This document shows positions 10,919-23,400 of a DNA stretch of 47,893 nt, one piece after another. Every line of letters starts with the position of its first letter. Positions within the stretch are counted from its first letter, which is position 1. The stretch lies in contig CADECY010000068.1 of assembly GCA_902825945.1 (NCBI GenBank), positions 1 to 47,893 of the forward strand. Direction: 5' to 3'. The stretch is from an uncultured Acidobacteriota bacterium. GTDB lineage: Bacteria > Acidobacteriota > Terriglobia > Bryobacterales > Bryobacteraceae. Under the pieces are notes generated by a model. It was not told the DNA's origin and searched no databases. It was given only the letters and a program-made list of their open reading frames with translations. Position numbers and translations under genes: made by a program.

Positions 10919-11682
10919 CCCGCCTTGACTTTGTTCCGCAGCAGTCCGATGCCTTCGATCTCGACTTCGACCACGTCGCCCGGCGACATCTGACGGGTCG
11001 TGCCAGGCGTGCCGGTGAAGACGAGGTCGCCCGGCTGGAGCGTCACTTCCTGGCTGATCGTGCTCACGATTGCCGCGGGATCGAACAACAGATCCGCCGT
11101 CGTTTGTTCTTGCACCACTTCGCCGTTCAAACGCGTGCGCAGCATCAGATTGCTGAAATCGATTCCGGCCACGAGCACTGGACCCACGGGCGCGAACGTG
11201 TCGGAGCCCTTCGCGCGCCACCATTGCAGATCCTTGTTGGCGCCATGCTGCCAGCCGCGCTCGCTTACGTCGTTCCCGCAGGTGACGCCGAAGATCGCGG
11301 CCTTGGCCTGCTTCAGGGACGCACGCTTGGTGGTCTTGCCGATCACCAGCACCAGTTCGCCCTCATAGTGAACATTCGAGGCGGACTTCGGAATCACGAT
11401 CGCGGCGCCCGGATTCGTGATCGCCGTGATCGGCTTGTAGAAGATCTCGGGCGTGGGCGGCGCGGGCCGTCCGTTGAGGTAGCTCTTGTAGTTCAGGCCC
11501 ACCGCGAACATCTTCGGCGGCGTCGCCGACGCCAACAGTTTCACTTCCTTCAGCGGAACACCCGCTTTCGCAACCTTGTGCTCTTCATAAGGAGCACCTG
11601 TCAGCTTGCGGACACTGTTTCCATCGAGCAGCCCCCAGGCGGGCTCGGCGTTCTTGGCCTGGAATCGTACATACGTTGCCAT
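10915..11682 (-). CDS. Fumarylacetoacetate hydrolase (FAH) family protein
   Basis: This 255-aa FAH-fold enzyme probably cleaves or decarboxylates an acyl-pyruvate type substrate. The catalytic fold is shown by FAVGLNYKSYLNG, the metal-binding VHYEGELVLVIGK (acidic ligand pair), GVTCGNDVSERGWQ and QPGDLVFTGTPGTT. Length and motif order match two-domain FAH hydrolases (5-oxopentene-dioate or oxaloacetate decarboxylase type), and the exact substrate cannot be read from sequence. It follows the two giant genes by 20 bp and overlaps the mscS-type gene, so it is likely transcribed with them, although no functional link is obvious. Confidence 0.92.
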   Translation of the reverse strand: MATYVRFQAKNAEPAWGLLDGNSVRKLTGAPYEEHKVAKAGVPLKEVKLLASATPPKMFAVGLNYKSYLNGRPAPPTPEIFYKPITAITNPGAAIVIPKSASNVHYEGELVLVIGKTTKRASLKQAKAAIFGVTCGNDVSERGWQHGANKDLQWWRAKGSDTFAPVGPVLVAGIDFSNLMLRTRLNGEVVQEQTTADLLFDPAAIVSTISQEVTLQPGDLVFTGTPGTTRQMSPGDVVEVEIEGIGLLRNKVKAG

Positions 11683-11702
11683 CTCTCTAGTATCTCTCGG
11701 GC

Positions 11703-14700
11703 CTAGCGTGGCGCTTGGGTCACCTGAAAGGCAAGCTGCCGTTGCACCGCGGCCGTGGCGTGACCGGGGAACGGCGCGATCGACACGATGGCAGTCCCGG
11801 GCGCCCTCCCGCTGATCGAGAGGACATTGGTGCCGAAGTCGGCCGGAAAGCGGATGGTCTGCGGTGAGACGTTCAGCACGCTCGGGTCCGACACCGTGAC
11901 CTGCGTGGACATGGTAACGCCTGGCATCAGGAACGCCGGGTAGTCAGGCCGAAGAGTCGCCGGATGGAGCACCATCAGCGAGTAGCTGACAGACTGGGCC
12001 GGGCCGCCAACCGTCAGATTGGCATTGGCGCCTCCGAACACCGCGGCCAGCGGCGCCAGCGGAACCTCGATCGACGCGGGGTCGTAGCCCTCCGCCGTGG
12101 CCGTGATGGTCACCGTGCCAGTGCTGGCGAGACCTTGCACCAAGATTTCCCCGAGCGTGAGCAGCCTGTGCCGAAAGGAAATCTCTGCCTCGCCGGGAGA
12201 GTCCCGCCGGTCCGAAACGAGCGCGAGGGACGGATCGCTCGACCGCACCGTGACGATCGTGTCGGGCTGCGCCTCCAGTCTCAGCCCGAGTTGCGTGCCA
12301 TGGCCCACGAAGTTCGGGCCATTGAATGAAAAGCGCAACCGGTCCCGGTTTACGGTAATCGGGATGGAGCGCGCCTGCGGGGGAATCGTGTATCCCGGTG
12401 CTTCGAAGCTGAGCGAGGCGGTGCCGGGAGCGAGCGGGGTGAATTCGATCGCGCCCTGACTCGTGGCTGTGAGCGTGACCTCGGCTCGGTCCACACGGAC
12501 GACTGCCGAGTCGGATGACACGGCGCGCACCAACACCTCGGCCCCCGGCCGCAGCGACATCGAGAAGCCCCTTTCCAGCGAAGACGCCTGCACGGGCGCA
12601 TCCACGAAGATCGAAAAGCCGGCACCTTGCCGTCCGCTTCCGGGCGTCAGTGTCGTGGAAGAGATCGAAGGCTGAATGCCAAGATTCGCCAGTACGGCAT
12701 TGAAGCGCGACTCTGCCATGCCCGGCGCCGTGATGGTGACCGGAACGGGGCCAGAGCCAGCGAGCGCATGCAGATAGAACTGGAGTCCAAACGAGTTGGG
12801 TGTAAGAACTTGCGAGATGGAAGCCGTTGCCGGAGACCGCTCATCGAGGCTGAGGAGCAACCGCGAAGGATCGGTGCTGGTAATCGTAACGTTGAGATTG
12901 GTGCTTCGTGGAGGAGCGAACGTCTGGAACTCCGCTCTCGCACCGGCGACCGTCGAGCGAGCGATCAGGATATCGGGACGCGAGATCGTGGCCGCTTCCA
13001 CGATGAACTCCGTCTTGCCGGTTTGGCGGGCGAATCCAGCGGGCAGGTCGAGTAAGATCTCGGTCTGGCCCAGCGCCAGGGGCCGGAAGAGGACCTCAAC
13101 CGGGCGCGTGGCGTCGCTAATGGTGATTCGTGAGGGTTCGACGGTTCCTACTTCCGGCCGGCTCGATCGCACTCCGATCGTGACCGGACCCGCGCCGGGC
13201 CGGAATCCGGTGAGGTCGGCGAACACGCCCGGCGCGGAGGTGAGAGCGATCGAGATTCTGGTGGGATCTGATTGTGGCGTCGTGCGGGCACGGCCCAGGG
13301 AGTCCGACCCAGGATAGGGGCCGCTTCGATTCACGGTTGCCACCGCCGAAAGCGGTGCCAGCAGGACTCGATCTCTTGCCTCGCCGAAGCCCTCCACCGA
13401 GGCTTTGATCGATACACTGCCCTCTGGACCGAGGGCCTGAACGAAAGCTGAATTGCCGCGAACGGTGATCGACGGCGAGCCCGGGCCGTCGCGAACCTCG
13501 GACAACATGATCTTCCCCGGATCGCTGCTGGTGAATGTTGTCGTTACTGGCCCGGCCCAGGAGGGTAATCCGTGGACGCCCACCGACGCTTGCATGTTCG
13601 CGAGCACCGCTTGTCGCGAAAAGGAAAGTGACAGCGGCCCCTTGGCGACCCGGATTCGCGCACTCCCCTGAACGGCCGGGTCGGTGAACCCTGGCGGCTG
13701 CTCAATTGAGATGATGGTTTCTCCGGGGCCCTTCACCGAGAGGTTCGCGGATCCGTTTGCGAAGGGAGACAACACCGCGACTTCCGGATTGGAGCTTCTC
13801 ACGACTGGAGCCACTGAGGCCGCGCCCGCGCGCAGGGAGCGCCGGCCCAGCGGAAAGCGGGTGATCGCATCCAATGCCTGTGGATAGGCGAGCAGCGGCA
13901 GGCTATCCTGCACGTTGAGGTCGCCGAAGCTCCAGGTCCAGCCAACCGGCCCGACGCGAACCGTGGTAAACGACGTTGTGAAGCCCGGGGCCTCGACACG
14001 GAGCCGGGTCTCACCGACGCCGCCCACTGACTGCACGGTGACCAGCGGGGCCGCGGTACCGACCGGGGCCTGGACCGTCACGCTCGCTTGACCGTTCAAT
14101 AGAACCAGCGACGGATCTTCGCTCGTCACGGTCACCCCCGCCTGTACGCCATCGAAACGATTCGCAATCACCACCGATACGGACAACTCGGTGTCTTTGC
14201 CGAGGTCGACTGGATCGATGCGAACCTGCTTGTCCAATACGGCAACATCCACCGACCTGGCCTCGCCGTCGATCGCGATCCTATCTCCGGAAAGCGTCAG
14301 TGTCGTTTCTCCCGGCCTGAGCGGGACGAAACTGAATTGCGGTATCACTTCGCCGGGCTTCAACTCTAGTTCCGAGGACGGGATCACTTCGGGATTGCTA
14401 CTAGTTACGCGGACGCGGAGGCCCATGTTGTCCGGGTTCACGAAATAGAACGGAGAAAGCGGAAATCCGGTATACAAGATCAGACTCGCCAGTGTCGATG
14501 TTTTCACTCGGACGGGCAGTCCTCCGTTCAACGAAAACGCCCCCGGCTCGATCCGCACCGCCGTCGTGAAAGCTGGTTGACCTGCCGCGGCGACCGTGAT
14601 GACAGATTCTCCGCTGGGACGGCGTGCTTGTAGGAATGCCCTTGCGGAGAGCGACGGCTCGATCACCGCCGATGCTGATCCGGTGGCGTCCGGCCGGCTG

Positions 14701-17441
14701 GAGACCGTGACTGCATCGGGGTTGGAACTGGTGACCGTGACCGTCCGCGGTTGAAAGGAGCCGCCCAAATTGATCGGGTACTGGAATCCGCCCAAGAGAG
14801 TGACGGCGGCCGGAACCAAGGGCGTGGCGGTATTGACGATCCGGAACGTCGAAAACGGCTGGACCGGCAAATCAGTCTCGATCCTGACTTCGACTTCACC
14901 CGGGCTCACGCTCGTCAGTCCGGCGAACGCGAGGGTGTTGAAATCGGGTTCCTCCGGATCCACTGCGGCCACGGCAGGGTTGGAACTGATCACCCGAACC
15001 CTTGGCAACCGTCCGCCGGGTGTAGGGAACACGCTCGACTCCATACGTCCAGTTCGAGGGTTGACCCCGACCGCGCTAAGCCTGAACTCTCCCGGACGTT
15101 CCGGTGTCATGTGATAGCGATTGACGCCCGGAGCCAGTTGCGTGCCGCTGAAAGAAGCGAAGAGTCCGGGTTCCCCGCACAAAGTGGGAATCGTGATCTC
15201 TTCGAAACCGGGAGCCGAAGCCCTCAGCGACGTTTCACCCTGGGCGAGGCAATCCAGGTAGAAGAACGCGGAAGGTAAAATGTCTTCGATCGGGATCGTG
15301 ATCGATGGTTTCCCTGGCTCTTCCTGCGTGCCCGCCAATAGGGCTTTCGCGGGGTCCGCGCTGGTGATTGTCACCGAGACATCGGACCCGCTTCGCACAC
15401 CTCCGGCGTAGACGCTCCCAGAGCTGCGCCAGCCGCGCGCTCCCATCACCCTCCACGCGGAGAGGAGGCCGTCGGAAAGCCGAGCCGCAAAAGCGTCTTT
15501 GCCGCCGCCTCCTTCCCTCGCCCCGAGCGGGAGCGACGGTGAATCGGTGTTTCCACCGATGACCGGTTCACCGGTGCTTTGCCGTGCCGTGAGGCTTACG
15601 ATTTCATCGTTACCGCTTCCGCCAAAGTAAGTCGACTGCCGGGGCTGACCCTCTCCATCCCGGACTCGCAGGTAGAATCCGTCCCGGCCCCCAGCGTGCG
15701 CCGGCTGGATCGCGTCGCGAGTGAAGAAGTCCGCCGACTCGGTCCAGCCGGCGATGAGAGTGTCCATGCCGAATCGCGTGAGAGCCATGGCGCCGTCGGC
15801 GCCCGAACCGCCGAAACACGTTGCGGAGGTCAATTCCAAAGTGCTGGTGGTCACCAAGTAGAAGGCGTCGGAATTGCCTCCTCCACACCGCTGCTGAAAA
15901 GGAGCCTTTGTTGGAAAGTCCGGGGATTCGGTGACACCTGCGAAGTGGATCGCACCGTCTTCACCGTACGCGAGCCCCGTGATCCGGTCGCTTCCCCCAC
16001 CGCCGAAAAGAGCGCCTGCTGTCATACGGAGCGCGAGCGTGTTCGCAGCGCTTTCCAGATTGACCGCGAAGGCATCGCTCATCCCCTTAATGGATGCTCC
16101 TGGCACAAGATCGGGTGAGGACGTGACACCCGCCACGGCGACTCCACCCTGAAACACCGGAGCCGCCACCGCCAGCGGCACATCGTCGCCACGGCCACCG
16201 AAATACCCTGCATGTGTCCATGTTCCGGCGCCGCGCCAGACCGCAAGGAACCCATCAAGTCCGCCTGGGTGCGGTGAAGGTGGGGTGTTCGTGATGAGCC
16301 CCCTGTCGGTGGTGCCCGCCAAGTACGTGCCCAAATTGAGATTCATCGTGACGGCCGTCAGACGATCTTCCCCGGGTCCACCGATGTAGGTAATTCCCGC
16401 GCGCTGGATGAACGGACTGGGAGTTCCATAGATGAAGAATCCGTCTGTGCGCCCACCGCCATGCTGTTCCTGGGTTGCACCGCTGAACGGACTTCGTGGA
16501 TCGCGGGAGAGTTCCGTCGGTAGGTCAGTGGATTCGGTCACTCCGGCAACTACAAGCGCATTTCCAGTGAGAGCCTCGTCGTCTCCACTTCCGCCGTAGA
16601 TGTAGGTGACTCCCGACGAGTAGATGAACACGTCGCGGCCGCGCCTTCGTCCCGAAGCCAAGGGGAAATCGATCGAGCTGGTATTGCCGGACGCCGACTC
16701 CTCGCTTCCGGCGAAGACGATCTTCTCGTCTTCCGAGCCGCCGAGATAGCGGCCTGCCTCGATCACCGGATCAATCGACAATCCGAGGGACGGATCGTGC
16801 CCGGTCACCCGCAAACCCACCTCACCGCCGGGCCCGATCTCGAACGCACCCGCTACACTTCGCCGTCCTTCCGGCGCGTTCTGGTAGAGTACTGGCTTCC
16901 TCTGCCGGATGACGCCGCCGTTCGGCGTTTCGATGACGAGCGCTCCGGATGAATCGATCCGCATCCGCTTTGCGCCTTCGATTCGCATGCGCGCCGAACG
17001 GGGATCGACACCCGGAGCGAGCAGCAAGTCGTACTCGAGGTTTCGATCATCGGAACCATAGAACAGAAGATCGACTCCCTTGCGGAATCCCCGGTTCTCC
17101 AGCCGGCGGTATCGCGGCACGTGATCCGCCCAGCGTGCCCGGTCACGGCCGACATAGTAGGAAATCGTCCCCGGCAACGGATCCCCACCGCGCCAATCCG
17201 CTTTCGCCGGCGCACCGCCGAACACGATCTTCACCGTGTCCTCGCTGCCCGTGCGGTGCAGCACGATGCCCTCGTCCGTCAGGTAGATCAACCCGCCAGG
17301 CGTCCGCGCCAGATAGCGCACAGGCGAAGCCACTTGGCCGCGATTCAGCTCGAAACTGACATCCGAGTTCGGTGACTTGCCTCCGAACAATACTAGCGGC
17401 GCGAAAGCGAGTAGCACAAGATAGCGGGGAACCATGCTCAT
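11703..17441 (-). CDS. Giant secreted protein: DUF7948/SBBP propeller plus six A/B Ig-like pairs
   Basis: The product is about 1912 aa with a signal peptide (VPRYLVLLAFAPLVLFGG). Residues 25-230 form the DUF7948-like N-terminal domain (FELNRGQVASPVRYLAR; later LSIDPVIEAGRYLGGS). Residues 230-670 are SBBP-like propeller repeats with recurrent YLGG/FGGSGxD and GxTxSxDFP motifs. From about 690 to the end I count twelve modules of roughly 100 aa that alternate in two types. Type A carries SSDPS-LL, a QGL-like turn and APGF; type B carries SSNPEV and a PGE-I turn. No sorting signal, LPXTG or PEP-CTERM end is visible. ATG 17441 or 17435 are possible starts. It begins 3 bp after the paralogous gene upstream. 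Confidence 0.88.
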   Translation of the reverse strand: MSMVPRYLVLLAFAPLVLFGGKSPNSDVSFELNRGQVASPVRYLARTPGGLIYLTDEGIVLHRTGSEDTVKIVFGGAPAKADWRGGDPLPGTISYYVGRDRARWADHVPRYRRLENRGFRKGVDLLFYGSDDRNLEYDLLLAPGVDPRSARMRIEGAKRMRIDSSGALVIETPNGGVIRQRKPVLYQNAPEGRRSVAGAFEIGPGGEVGLRVTGHDPSLGLSIDPVIEAGRYLGGSEDEKIVFAGSEESASGNTSSIDFPLASGRRRGRDVFIYSSGVTYIYGGSGDDEALTGNALVVAGVTESTDLPTELSRDPRSPFSGATQEQHGGGRTDGFFIYGTPSPFIQRAGITYIGGPGEDRLTAVTMNLNLGTYLAGTTDRGLITNTPPSPHPGGLDGFLAVWRGAGTWTHAGYFGGRGDDVPLAVAAPVFQGGVAVAGVTSSPDLVPGASIKGMSDAFAVNLESAANTLALRMTAGALFGGGGSDRITGLAYGEDGAIHFAGVTESPDFPTKAPFQQRCGGGNSDAFYLVTTSTLELTSATCFGGSGADGAMALTRFGMDTLIAGWTESADFFTRDAIQPAHAGGRDGFYLRVRDGEGQPRQSTYFGGSGNDEIVSLTARQSTGEPVIGGNTDSPSLPLGAREGGGGKDAFAARLSDGLLSAWRVMGARGWRSSGSVYAGGVRSGSDVSVTITSADPAKALLAGTQEEPGKPSITIPIEDILPSAFFYLDCLAQGETSLRASAPGFEEITIPTLCGEPGLFASFSGTQLAPGVNRYHMTPERPGEFRLSAVGVNPRTGRMESSVFPTPGGRLPRVRVISSNPAVAAVDPEEPDFNTLAFAGLTSVSPGEVEVRIETDLPVQPFSTFRIVNTATPLVPAAVTLLGGFQYPINLGGSFQPRTVTVTSSNPDAVTVSSRPDATGSASAVIEPSLSARAFLQARRPSGESVITVAAAGQPAFTTAVRIEPGAFSLNGGLPVRVKTSTLASLILYTGFPLSPFYFVNPDNMGLRVRVTSSNPEVIPSSELELKPGEVIPQFSFVPLRPGETTLTLSGDRIAIDGEARSVDVAVLDKQVRIDPVDLGKDTELSVSVVIANRFDGVQAGVTVTSEDPSLVLLNGQASVTVQAPVGTAAPLVTVQSVGGVGETRLRVEAPGFTTSFTTVRVGPVGWTWSFGDLNVQDSLPLLAYPQALDAITRFPLGRRSLRAGAASVAPVVRSSNPEVAVLSPFANGSANLSVKGPGETIISIEQPPGFTDPAVQGSARIRVAKGPLSLSFSRQAVLANMQASVGVHGLPSWAGPVTTTFTSSDPGKIMLSEVRDGPGSPSITVRGNSAFVQALGPEGSVSIKASVEGFGEARDRVLLAPLSAVATVNRSGPYPGSDSLGRARTTPQSDPTRISIALTSAPGVFADLTGFRPGAGPVTIGVRSSRPEVGTVEPSRITISDATRPVEVLFRPLALGQTEILLDLPAGFARQTGKTEFIVEAATISRPDILIARSTVAGARAEFQTFAPPRSTNLNVTITSTDPSRLLLSLDERSPATASISQVLTPNSFGLQFYLHALAGSGPVPVTITAPGMAESRFNAVLANLGIQPSISSTTLTPGSGRQGAGFSIFVDAPVQASSLERGFSMSLRPGAEVLVRAVSSDSAVVRVDRAEVTLTATSQGAIEFTPLAPGTASLSFEAPGYTIPPQARSIPITVNRDRLRFSFNGPNFVGHGTQLGLRLEAQPDTIVTVRSSDPSLALVSDRRDSPGEAEISFRHRLLTLGEILVQGLASTGTVTITATAEGYDPASIEVPLAPLAAVFGGANANLTVGGPAQSVSYSLMVLHPATLRPDYPAFLMPGVTMSTQVTVSDPSVLNVSPQTIRFPADFGTNVLSISGRAPGTAIVSIAPFPGHATAAVQRQLAFQVTQAPR

Positions 17442-17444
17442 TCC

Positions 17445-20400
17445 TTACTGGACATTTATCAAGATACGAGAACGGGGAACGGGTTCGGTGAATCCGTCCG
17501 GCTGGATGATCGTCAGCGTGGCAAGGCCCGGAGACTTCGCTTCGGCACGGGTTCCCGGGTTGCTGGAGACTCCGATCGTCACGGGAGGACCGGGCTCGAC
17601 GATCGAGTTGTCGGAGCTTTCCGTTCTCAGGGTCACGTCGCGCCCCGCAAGGAATCCCACTGGCTGTGACGTGTCGGCAATCAGCGAGACTGGGTCCAGC
17701 GCGGCTCCAGCGGCACGCACGGTGATGGGGAAGCCGGATCTCGCGATCGCGGTTGCACTGTCGAATACGAGTGCCGAAGGTACGATGATGGCATCGAAGG
17801 TAAACTCGGGCAGCCCGGGTCCGGTAATCCGGATCCGGGCGCCGCCAGTGCGATCGAGCCCCGCGATTCCAAACGAAACGAAGCTGTCGTTGACTCGAAC
17901 TGGCAAGTTGATCGATGCCGCCGCTGTCCCGGTGGAGGCAACCAGCAGCACCTTGGACGGATCGAGGGAAGTCGCGGTGAGCGTCAATCCCGCTCCTACT
18001 GGCGTATTGAAGCGCAACTGCGCGGTGCGCACGAGAGAGAAAGGCGCGCGCAGCGGAGAAACGGGGGCCATCCGCACCGCGGCGGTGTTGACGGTCCTCA
18101 GCCTCTCGTCTCCAGGATCGGCGAATCCAGGAGGCACCGAAAGCCGGACCAGCACCAAGCCTTCTCCCGTGGCCCGGAACTGGAAACTCTTTGCCGCGTC
18201 TCCCTCGTTGAAGACGAGCTGAGCGGGAGTGACGGCGCCCGCGCTCGAACTGGTTTCGATGGGCACGGTCACGGGAGCAGCCCCGCGGCGAAGCGTGGCA
18301 CCGGGGCTGCGCGGCCTCGACGCCAGCACGGCTTCAAACGCCACCGGCGCCGAGAGTGGTGTCAACAGATCGGGCCCAAATCCCGCGCCGAAGGTGACGA
18401 CCGGGAGTGCGAGATCCACGGGAATCACAGCGGTTTCGAAGCCGGGAGCGGAGACGCGGACCTCCGCCCGGCCCTGGCTCGCCAACCCTTGTACGAAGAA
18501 TGGCAGCGCTCCGGTGAGCGTGATCGAAGCCTGTCCCGGTGACGACACAGAATCCGACACTGTCACCAGCGCTGGATTCGAGCTAGTGATCGTGACTGGC
18601 TGGATCCGGTTGCCGAACCTTTGGACGTTCACACGTTCTTGCAGATCGCGCCCAATCGTCAGCGAGCCCGGACTGATGAAGAATCGCGCCGGCGCGACAT
18701 CAATCTCGAATTCCGCCAACGGGTTTCCACTGGCCGCCAGCACTCGCAAGTTTGCCTTCCCCGTTCCTGTCATCCGCAGAGGGATCTGGAACGAGCCGGA
18801 TGTGCCTGGGTTGAACGTGTGATCCGGAACAACAGGAACGAAGATCGCTGGGTTTGCCGATTGGAATCGGACGCTCAACGGACCCGCACCCGGCCTGATC
18901 GAAAAACTCTCCTGGGATTGTCCAGCAGTCAAGTGAATCGAAGCCAGTTGGCCGGTCTCGAATTCGTACGAGTATGTGAGCCGGCTCCACCGGAATGCGG
19001 CGGGCACTAATTGGTAAACATGCACCTGTGGATCGAATCCAGGAGAAGAGATGTTGACGGACACCTCTCCGGTGTCGGCGAGCCCGTCCACATAGTATTG
19101 CAGGGCCTGGCCTGAATTCAAACTGAATCTCAACACGATCTCGCTCGATGCCTGTCCCGTGGGTGACGAAGCGAGTTGCAGCCGCGCGGGATCGGCACTC
19201 ACGAGCCTGACCTCAAAACCGCTCCGCAGTAGCTCATCCGCCACCGCGCCCAGCCCGACAGACGCGCCCACCCGCAGATCCTTGCCCGCGACCCGGCGGG
19301 CCGATTCGAACGAGTTGGCGGGAACTCCGAGGGTGATCCACCTCATCCAATCGCCCGGAGGACTGCTGAAGCCGGGCGGAACTGGGACCGAGATCCGCGC
19401 CGAACCCGCGCGGCCGGTGCGAACGCGCACCGGGCTCGACACCACGCCCGGGTTCAGGAACGGCTGAGTCTCCACCTGTGCCACTTCTGGGTTCGAACTC
19501 TCCAGCCGCAATGGGATGGGTTCGAGACCGGCCCGCAATGCCATCGGAAACGCCATCTCGGTGAACGAGTTTTGGGAGGGCACGCGCGCCGCCGCACTCA
19601 CGCCGAGGGTCGTGCTGCCGCCGGCCAGGGCGGGAAGTACACGCTGCGATCCATATCCTGGAATGTCCAGAATCACAGTAGCCGGAACGACTCTGACAAC
19701 TCCGGTTCTGAGTTCCTGACCGCTGCCATCGGTGATCGTGAACTTGACGTCTCCCAGGGGGCCGAGTGCCTGTATGTACAACGAAGAGATCGGATCGAGC
19801 ACTGTCGCGGACGCTTGACCGATCCGGGTCGGATTCGCCGAGAACAACACCCGAGATGGGTCCGAGCTAGTAAAGGTCACCGGATATCCCGGATTGGAAA
19901 GCTGGGCTTGCAACCCGGTTCCGACTGGCAAGGTGAACTCCCGCGGGTCCAGGCGAGACGGCAATACACGGAGCGGTCCGCGCCCAGCAGGCGAGGTGAA
20001 TCCGTCCGGCTGCTGAATCGAGATCTCGGCCGGACCAAGCCCGGTGATTCGCGTCATTCCATGGCTCGGACCCGGCAAGGTGAGAGACCCCTCCGCATCC
20101 GCCAGGGCCGGATTCGAACTGGTGAACCGCACGGTGACGGATGTGCCTCCCCTCGGCGGCTGCGCCTCCAATGGGACGAGCGTTTCCGGATCCAGGGCGT
20201 ATGCCGCCACGCTGGCCGAGTTCTGCCTCTCCGTCGCGGTAATCGAGCCAGCGAACCAGGAAAAGCCGCTGGGCACCAGGCGCAACGGCATCGGCGGGAA
20301 CTCCTGCCCAGGCGCGGAAAATCGAACTTCGGCCATTCCCTCGCCCGACAGGCCCTGAACCCAGATCGGCGAATTCGAAATCGCCACCGTGCCCGCCCCC

Positions 20401-23400
20401 GCCTCGGACCCGCTCTGGCTCAACAGCACTTTGGACGGGTCGCTGCTGGTTGCCGTCACCGGCCCCCGGCTCACGGGTGCGAGTACCGAAACCTGAAGGT
20501 CCTTTCCAACGACAACCGGCTTTCCGGAATAGCCATCGGAAACCACGGTGAGCGGAATCCCAGCAACAGCACGCCCGCCAACGGTGGCGTCCACGTGGAT
20601 TACCGCTTCACCCGGAGCAACAGGCCGCAAAGTTACCGGCAAACTCTGCCCGGTAGTCCATGCCAGAGCGATGTTCAACGGCAGAACGTTCGGCGCGGAA
20701 CTCCGCAGATGAATCACGGCCTGTCCCGGTGGTATCGGCTGGTATCCCTCTAGCGCCACTCCTAGGGCGGGATAGAGGGCCACATTCAGCGTGCGCTCCT
20801 GTCCGATTGGAACCCGCCTCACGACGCTCCGTTCATGCGTGAACGACACCGCCATGGGACCGAACGGGATTGCCACGCTCTCCGCGATGCGATCTCCCTG
20901 CGTTGCGATAATGCGAACATTCGGCCCCGGTTCGATGCCCATCGCGTAGACCGGTGGGCTGAGGTTGCCAAGCCGGTAGGTAGCGACAACTTCACTCGAT
21001 CCAGGGGTGGCGGCATCCGTGGTCAGGAGCACTTTCGAAGCGTCCGTCGACCGGAATCTGACTGTACCGGCCTCCTCTCCGGTATACAGGATCTGCGACA
21101 TCAAACCGGCGGCTAATGGCCGCACGAATATCGAGGTACTTGGGAATGAGGCTTGGCGCAGGTCTACGCGAATCTGATTACCGGGCACGACCGGGGTCGC
21201 GCCGGCGTCGACAGTGATCCAGGTGTCCGGCCTCGCCACAACCGGACGGAATGACAGCACCGCGCCATCGGGTTCATCCGGAGTCAGCCGGGCGGTCGAG
21301 GTTACCCCCTGCAACTGGTCCGCGTCGAATCGCGTGCGCACCTCTACCGGAACAGCACCATTGCGCATGGGCTGCGCGGCAATGACCCTTCCCGTCTCGG
21401 GATCGACGGCTCCCATTTGCAGGTGGATTTGCGATGGGTTGCTGGCCGTTTCAGGAACGATCAACGCGGAAGGCACACACCGGACCCTCAGGTCGCGGCT
21501 CGCGTGCCCGGGCGCGCTGAGCGTCAGAGTTGCTCGGCCCGAGTTCGTCAGGCAGGCGGCAAATATCATCCTGGCCGCGCTGCTTGATGCTGTACCCACA
21601 GCGACGGTCACCGAAGCCGAGGCCTCGTCATGAAGATTCGTCGAAGCAAGAACCTGCCGGGCATCCGAGGAAACCACGGTTACTGGCACGCCGATGTGGT
21701 TACCGGCATCGGTCAGGCGGATCGTGACCGGAGCCGCCAGGTCCTTTCCCGCCGCTACCTCGAGCGGTACCGAGATCTGAGGATGGGAGATCTCGCCTGT
21801 GAAAATGTCAGTTCCGCCCCGTATGACACCGGTCCCCTGAACCATTCGCGGCAACTCCGCTGAGTCCGACGTGCCTGCGAAACGGATATTGCCGTTCCCG
21901 CCGATGGCCACGGCGGTCACACGGTCGGCGCCTGTTCCCCCGTAGTAGCTGATGAAAACCGGGCTGCCCGCCGAGTCCCACTTTGCGATGAACCCATCGG
22001 AGGCGCCACCACCTTGGCTGTCAGGCAAGGGATCTTTCAGGGCGAAGTCTTTCGAATCGGTGGACCCACCCGCCAGCACGTCCCCCTCCCTCGAGCAGGC
22101 AAGTGAGTGGATCGCCTCTTCTCCGGAGCCTCCCACCGATTCGAGCCACTCCACTTTGCTCGATCCGGACTCGAGACGCGCCAGAAAGATTTTCCCCCGC
22201 CGGCGAAAGGACTCGGGACGGTTCCCACCCACGGTCAGGTCAGGCGACGAAGTGGTCCCTGCCGCCACCAGCGTAGTTGGTCCCAGCACGCAGATCTGAG
22301 TGACACGATCCGAGGCCGAACCGGCGAACGGGATCGAGTCCGCGACCCGGAAATAATCGCCAGGCAGGTCCCGCCGCAAGGTGGTGATGAACCCGTCTCC
22401 CGACGATTCGCCACCGGCCTGAATGATGGTGGCGCCACCCGGTTCGGCTGCGGCGACCGCCAGCACTCGATCATCGCCCTGCCCCCCGAGGTAGGATGAC
22501 GCGACGATACCCGAGAAGATGGAGCCCACCGCCACGAATCCGTCCGAGCCCCCGCCGCGTGCCGTTTGCCACGCCGACCGCAGCGGAAAATCCTCCGAAG
22601 CTGTAACACCTCCCAGCAAGTAGCCTTCGCCCAAGACGCTTACCGCAAGAACGCGGTCGTCGCCGGACCCGCCCAGATACCGCGCATAGCCGTTCAGCGC
22701 ATAAAACCCGTCCCATTCGCCTCCTCCATGCTCGCCCTGCTCTCCGGGGAAGGTGTCGCCAACCTCGATGTCACGAGAATTCGTGTATCCGCCAAGCACG
22801 ATCCGTCCCAACTGCCCGGCAGCGGAGGTCACGATGTCGTCTCCGGAGCCACCGAAGACCTGAAGGAGCTGAGTCGCGGGATAGTATAGATAGGCGTCGA
22901 CGCCTCGGCGCTTACCGAGCACCGGCCGGGGGAACTCGACCGAACTGGTCGATCCGGCAATCCAGTCGCCATCGTCTCCGATCGCGGCCACCGTGTCGTC
23001 GCCACTCCCTCCCAGCCACGCCGCCGACTCGATCACCGGATCAATCACGAGCGGACGCGACCGGTCATAGGGGCCCAATCGGAAGCGGACCCTTTTCGGA
23101 CCGCTGGGCTCGTACGCGGCCTCGACAGGTACTCTTTGGCCAGCCAACTCCTGATAGGCCAAGGGTGCTTTGTGTATCAGCACGGAGCCCTGGGTAAGGA
23201 GGCGCAGTTCCCCGCCGGGGCCCGGCACGACCGCGTCGACTGAATCGAACCCGAGTTCGATCTCGCCCGGATCGCCTCCCGGAGCTACCGCGAAGTCATA
23301 TTCGATCCGGCCCTCCGAGCCGCGCAACACCCAGTCGATCTTCGGATAGACGCCCGTCCGGACCAGCCGGCCATAGTGACGTACCGCGTCCACCCAGCGC